This document shows, piece after piece, positions 61,597 through 64,000 of a DNA stretch of 64,000 nucleotides. Position 1 is the stretch's first letter, and each line of letters begins with the position of its first letter. The notes beneath the pieces are model-generated. The model did no database searches. It was not told where the DNA came from and saw only the letters and a list, made by a program, of their open reading frames with translations. Source of the DNA: JAUIIK01 sp963709995 (GTDB taxonomy: Bacteria > Chloroflexota > Chloroflexia > Thermomicrobiales > CFX8); assembly GCA_963709995.1 (NCBI GenBank), contig CAVPYN010000001.1, forward strand, positions 558,001-622,000. Reading direction: 5' to 3'. A program made the translations under genes and the position numbers.

Positions 61597-63090
61597 ATGG
61601 ATGAACACCACGCAGACGTCATTGTTGTTGGCGCGGGGAATGCCGCGTTGTGCGCCGCGCTGGCTGCTCGTGAGCGCGGAGCGAACGTCATCGTCCTCGA
61701 ACGAGCGTCGTATGAAGAGCGCGGGGGAAATAGCCGGTACACGGCTGGAGCGATCCGGACACGTTATGACGGCCTCGACGACCTGCTCAAGCTTGTGCCA
61801 GACCTCAACGAAGAAGAAAAGCGCAACACCGACTTCGGCTCCTACACAGCGGAGAAGTTCTTCGAGGACATGGACCGAATCTGCCAGTTCCGCTCCGATC
61901 CGGATCTGACGCCGATCATGGTCAACCGGTCGCTTGAGACATGGCAGTGGCTTCATGACAGTCATGGCGTGCGATTCGTCCCCGCCTACAGTCACCAGGC
62001 GTTCCAGGTCGACGGCCGCTTCCGATTCTGGGGAGGAATCACGCTCCTGGTCTCGGGCGGCGGGCCGGGTCTTGTCGATCAGCTCACCGCCGCCTGTCAA
62101 CGGCTTGAAATCGACATCCAGTACGGTGCCCGCGCCAGTAGAGCTTGTGGAAGAAGCCGGTACGGTAACCGGCGTCGTCGTCCGGCAGGACAACGTCAAT
62201 CACACGATGCGAGCCGGCGCGGTCGTTCTCGCCGCGGGCGGTTTCGAGGCCAACACGGAGTGGCGCACACGGTACCTGGGTCCAGGCTGGGAGCTTGCGA
62301 AAGTGCGCGGGACGAGACAGAACACCGGCGACGGCATCCGGATGGCGATGAACGTCGGCGCGATGCCCTGGGGCAACTGGTCCGGATGCCATGCCGTCGC
62401 CTGGGATCGCAACGCGCCTGATTTCGGCGATCTCAGCGTCGGCGACGGCTTCCAGAAGCACAGCTACCCCTTCGGGATCATGGTCAATGCGCGCGGCGAG
62501 CGTTTCGTCGACGAGGGCGCTGATTTCCGCAACTACACCTACGCCGAGTACGGACGGCGCGTGCTGGAACAGCCGGGGCAGTTCGCCTGGCAGGTCTTCG
62601 ACAGCAAGGTGACGCACCTGCTGCGCGACGAGTACCGCATTCGGGAAGTGACCCGGGTTCGGGCGGACTACGCTCGAGGAGCTGGCGGATCGGCTCGAAG
62701 ATGTCGACTCCGAGCGTTTTCTCGAGACGGTGCGGGACATACAACGCAGCGGTGCGGACGGATGTCCCATTCGATCCGACGGTGAAGGACGGCCGGGCTG
62801 CCGACGGGTTGCCGGTGCCGCGACGCAACTGGGCCAACAGCTCGATGAGCCACCCTATCGAGGCGTACGCTACGACCTGCGGGATCACCTTCACCTTCGG
62901 TGGCGTACGCATTGACACTCGGGTCAGGTGCTCGATGAAGACCTGCAACCGATTCCGGGACTTCTACGCCGCCGGTGAACTTGTCGGCGGTCTCTTCTAC
63001 TTCAACTATCCGGGTGGCACTGGATTGACGTCCGGCGCGGTCTTCGGGCGGATTGCCGGTGATAGTGCGGCTGGAGCGGTCGCAGGTTGA
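61597..63090 (+). CDS. TcuA-like FAD-dependent dehydrogenase (tricarballylate dehydrogenase family, about five frameshifts)
   Basis: Flavoprotein of the fumarate reductase/succinate dehydrogenase superfamily, nearest to tricarballylate dehydrogenase TcuA. The ATG at 61597 gives MDEHHADVIVVGAGNAALCAALAARERGANV and VLERASYEERGGNSRYTAG. Frames change near 62140, 62670-62700, 62750, and twice (a compensating pair) at about 62925-62965; the pieces read VLAAGGFEANTEWRTRYLG, SYPFGIMVNARGERFVDEGAD, CGITFTFGGVRIDT, FYAAGELVGG and FNYPGGTGLTSGAVFGRIAG, in the right order. The gene is therefore complete in content but not in frame. It ends at 63090. Confidence 0.75.
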
Positions 63091-64000
63091 GCCATCCGGT
63101 CTCTGCGCATCATCGTGATCCCGCTGCTGCTGCTGGACGATTGTGCTTGGCGTCGTGCGGGTGGTGCTTGCGCCAGCCGAATTGTGTGGCGATGGGAGCG
63201 CGAGCGAGTATCGGGATACGGCTCGAGATGCGGCGAACTGGCTCGGTGTCAATCAATATGCCGACGGCTCGTTATCGTCTACGAATACGACCGGGAGAAT
63301 CGGGCGAGTTCTCCGACGACTACAACGTCGTCCGTCATGCAGGCGTCACGATGTCGCTCTACCAGGTCGCGGGCCGGCTCGATGACGCAGCCTGCTTTCG
63401 ATGCCGCCGAGTCGGGACCGCCTGGTTGCTCGACAATATGGTCTATCACGACGACTGGGGGGGCCCTACGAACGGCAGTGACGTCAAGGTCGGGTCGGCG
63501 GCTCTGATGACCATTGCGCTGGCCGAACGACGTCTGCTGACCGGCGAGACGATCCACGACGAGGTCATGCGCTCCCTTGGGCGCTTCATGTTCGCCCAGC
63601 AGAAGCCGAATGGCGGCTTCTTCACGAAGTGGTACGTCAGACCGGGACGATGGATCGCGTCTCGACCTCGGCCTATTATCCCGGGTGAGGCGCTCTGGGC
63701 GCTGGCGCTGCTGCACGAAGCGTTCCCGGGCGAAGGTTGGGACAGCCGGCCTGGAAGGCGGCCGACTTCGTCACGCTGTTGCGCGACGACGAGGAGAGGT
63801 TCGATTTCCCGCCACTGAATGATCACTGGGCCTCCTACGGTCTGGCTGAGATGTCCGAATGGGGGCTCCAGATCATCACATCGACTACGCTCGGAGGCTC
63901 GCGGCGCGATTCAGCTCTTCATTCGGTTCGAGGCGCAGAAGACCGACGAGGGTCTCGAATCTGCCTGACGCGTGGCGACAGTCGCCGGTCGTCGGCTCTC
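63087..64000 (+). pseudogene. Membrane-anchored alpha/alpha-toroid-like protein, broken and partial (runs off window)
   Basis: Pieces in three frames: an N-terminal hydrophobic segment with IPLLLL and VVRVVLAPAE, then EYRDTARDAANWLGVNQYADGS, FSDDYNVVRHAGVTMSLYQVAGR, DNMVYHDDWGG and LTNGSDVKVGSAALMTIALAERRL, and EALWALALLHEAFPGEG. The repeated helix pairs with small residues recall alpha/alpha-toroid enzymes (glycoside hydrolase or terpene cyclase-like). I cannot name a family. At least three indels are needed, and it continues past 64000. Confidence 0.55.

Noticed and set aside
62084..62770. 228-codon minus-strand open frame
   Set aside because: Antisense to the TcuA-like gene, whose FAD motifs are unmistakable despite frameshifts.
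1..64000. tRNA, rRNA, CRISPR, phage or transposase genes
   Set aside because: I looked in the intergenic gaps for T-arm-like GGTTC motifs, regularly spaced repeats and DDE or integrase motifs, and saw none convincing.

Overview
This window is bacterial chromosome, moderately GC-rich, with densely packed genes on both strands. The features suggest a Chloroflexota (Thermomicrobia-like) organism; this is inference, not a computed placement. The clues are a ba3-type oxidase cluster with a separate subunit IIa, paired secreted polysaccharide deacetylases carrying Chloroflexota-style W..LGYPISE..VQYFE repeats, a GAAC-N4-GTTC LexA box, a T-box leader on trpS, and frequent GTG/TTG starts. I found no rRNA, tRNA, CRISPR, integrase or transposase.

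Layout. 1-7 kb: glycerol catabolism (glpD running off the left edge, divergent glpK), an MlrC-family protein, an MscS channel, an Ldh-family dehydrogenase and a DUF892 ferritin-like protein. 7-17 kb: a lipoprotein, BrkB/YihY and DUF2254 membrane proteins, a phytoene-dehydrogenase-like oxidoreductase, then a cytochrome oxidase operon (small membrane protein, IIa, CuA subunit II, subunit I, cytochrome c, SCO-like protein) and a NarL-type regulator with Glu at the phosphorylation site. 17-25 kb: a MerA/Lpd-like disulfide oxidoreductase, a bacterial iodotyrosine-deiodinase homologue beside an agmatinase, and two tandem polysaccharide deacetylases. 24.8-29.8 kb: a LexA-boxed translesion cassette (ImuB-like Y-family polymerase, small DUF6504-like protein, DnaE2) that is riddled with frameshifts and has a palindromic element inside dnaE2. 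29.8-41 kb: beta-lactamase-fold hydrolase and MFS pair, an ABC-2 exporter with two permeases, a PAP2 protein, and an amino-acid-type cluster (TPP enzyme, two PLP enzymes, M20 peptidase). 41-51 kb: a secreted unknown protein, CopA with a CsoR-type operator, an ECF sigma/anti-sigma pair, a cupin, two tandem paralogues of unknown family and a D-aminoacylase-like amidohydrolase. 51-64 kb: T-box-controlled trpS, penicillin acylase, a two-gene lipoate ligase, ClbS/DfsB, ferredoxin-NADP reductase, an LpqC-type esterase, GrpB, a GNAT protein, a Gfo/Idh/MocA oxidoreductase, a TcuA-like flavoprotein and a broken partial gene.

Frameshifts are unevenly spread. They cluster at 1.8-5.1, 24.9-29.2, 57.3-57.6 and 62.1-64 kb, with single events near 30.65 and 36.4 kb, while 5.3-24.8 kb has none that I can see. 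Local consensus errors or real decay could both explain this; the sequence alone cannot decide. Where a gene is split, coordinates span the reconstructed gene. The most interesting items are the SOS-controlled mutasome and its in-gene palindrome, the Glu52 receiver, the deiodinase homologue, the Trp T-box and the tandem unknown family at 47.9-49.1 kb.
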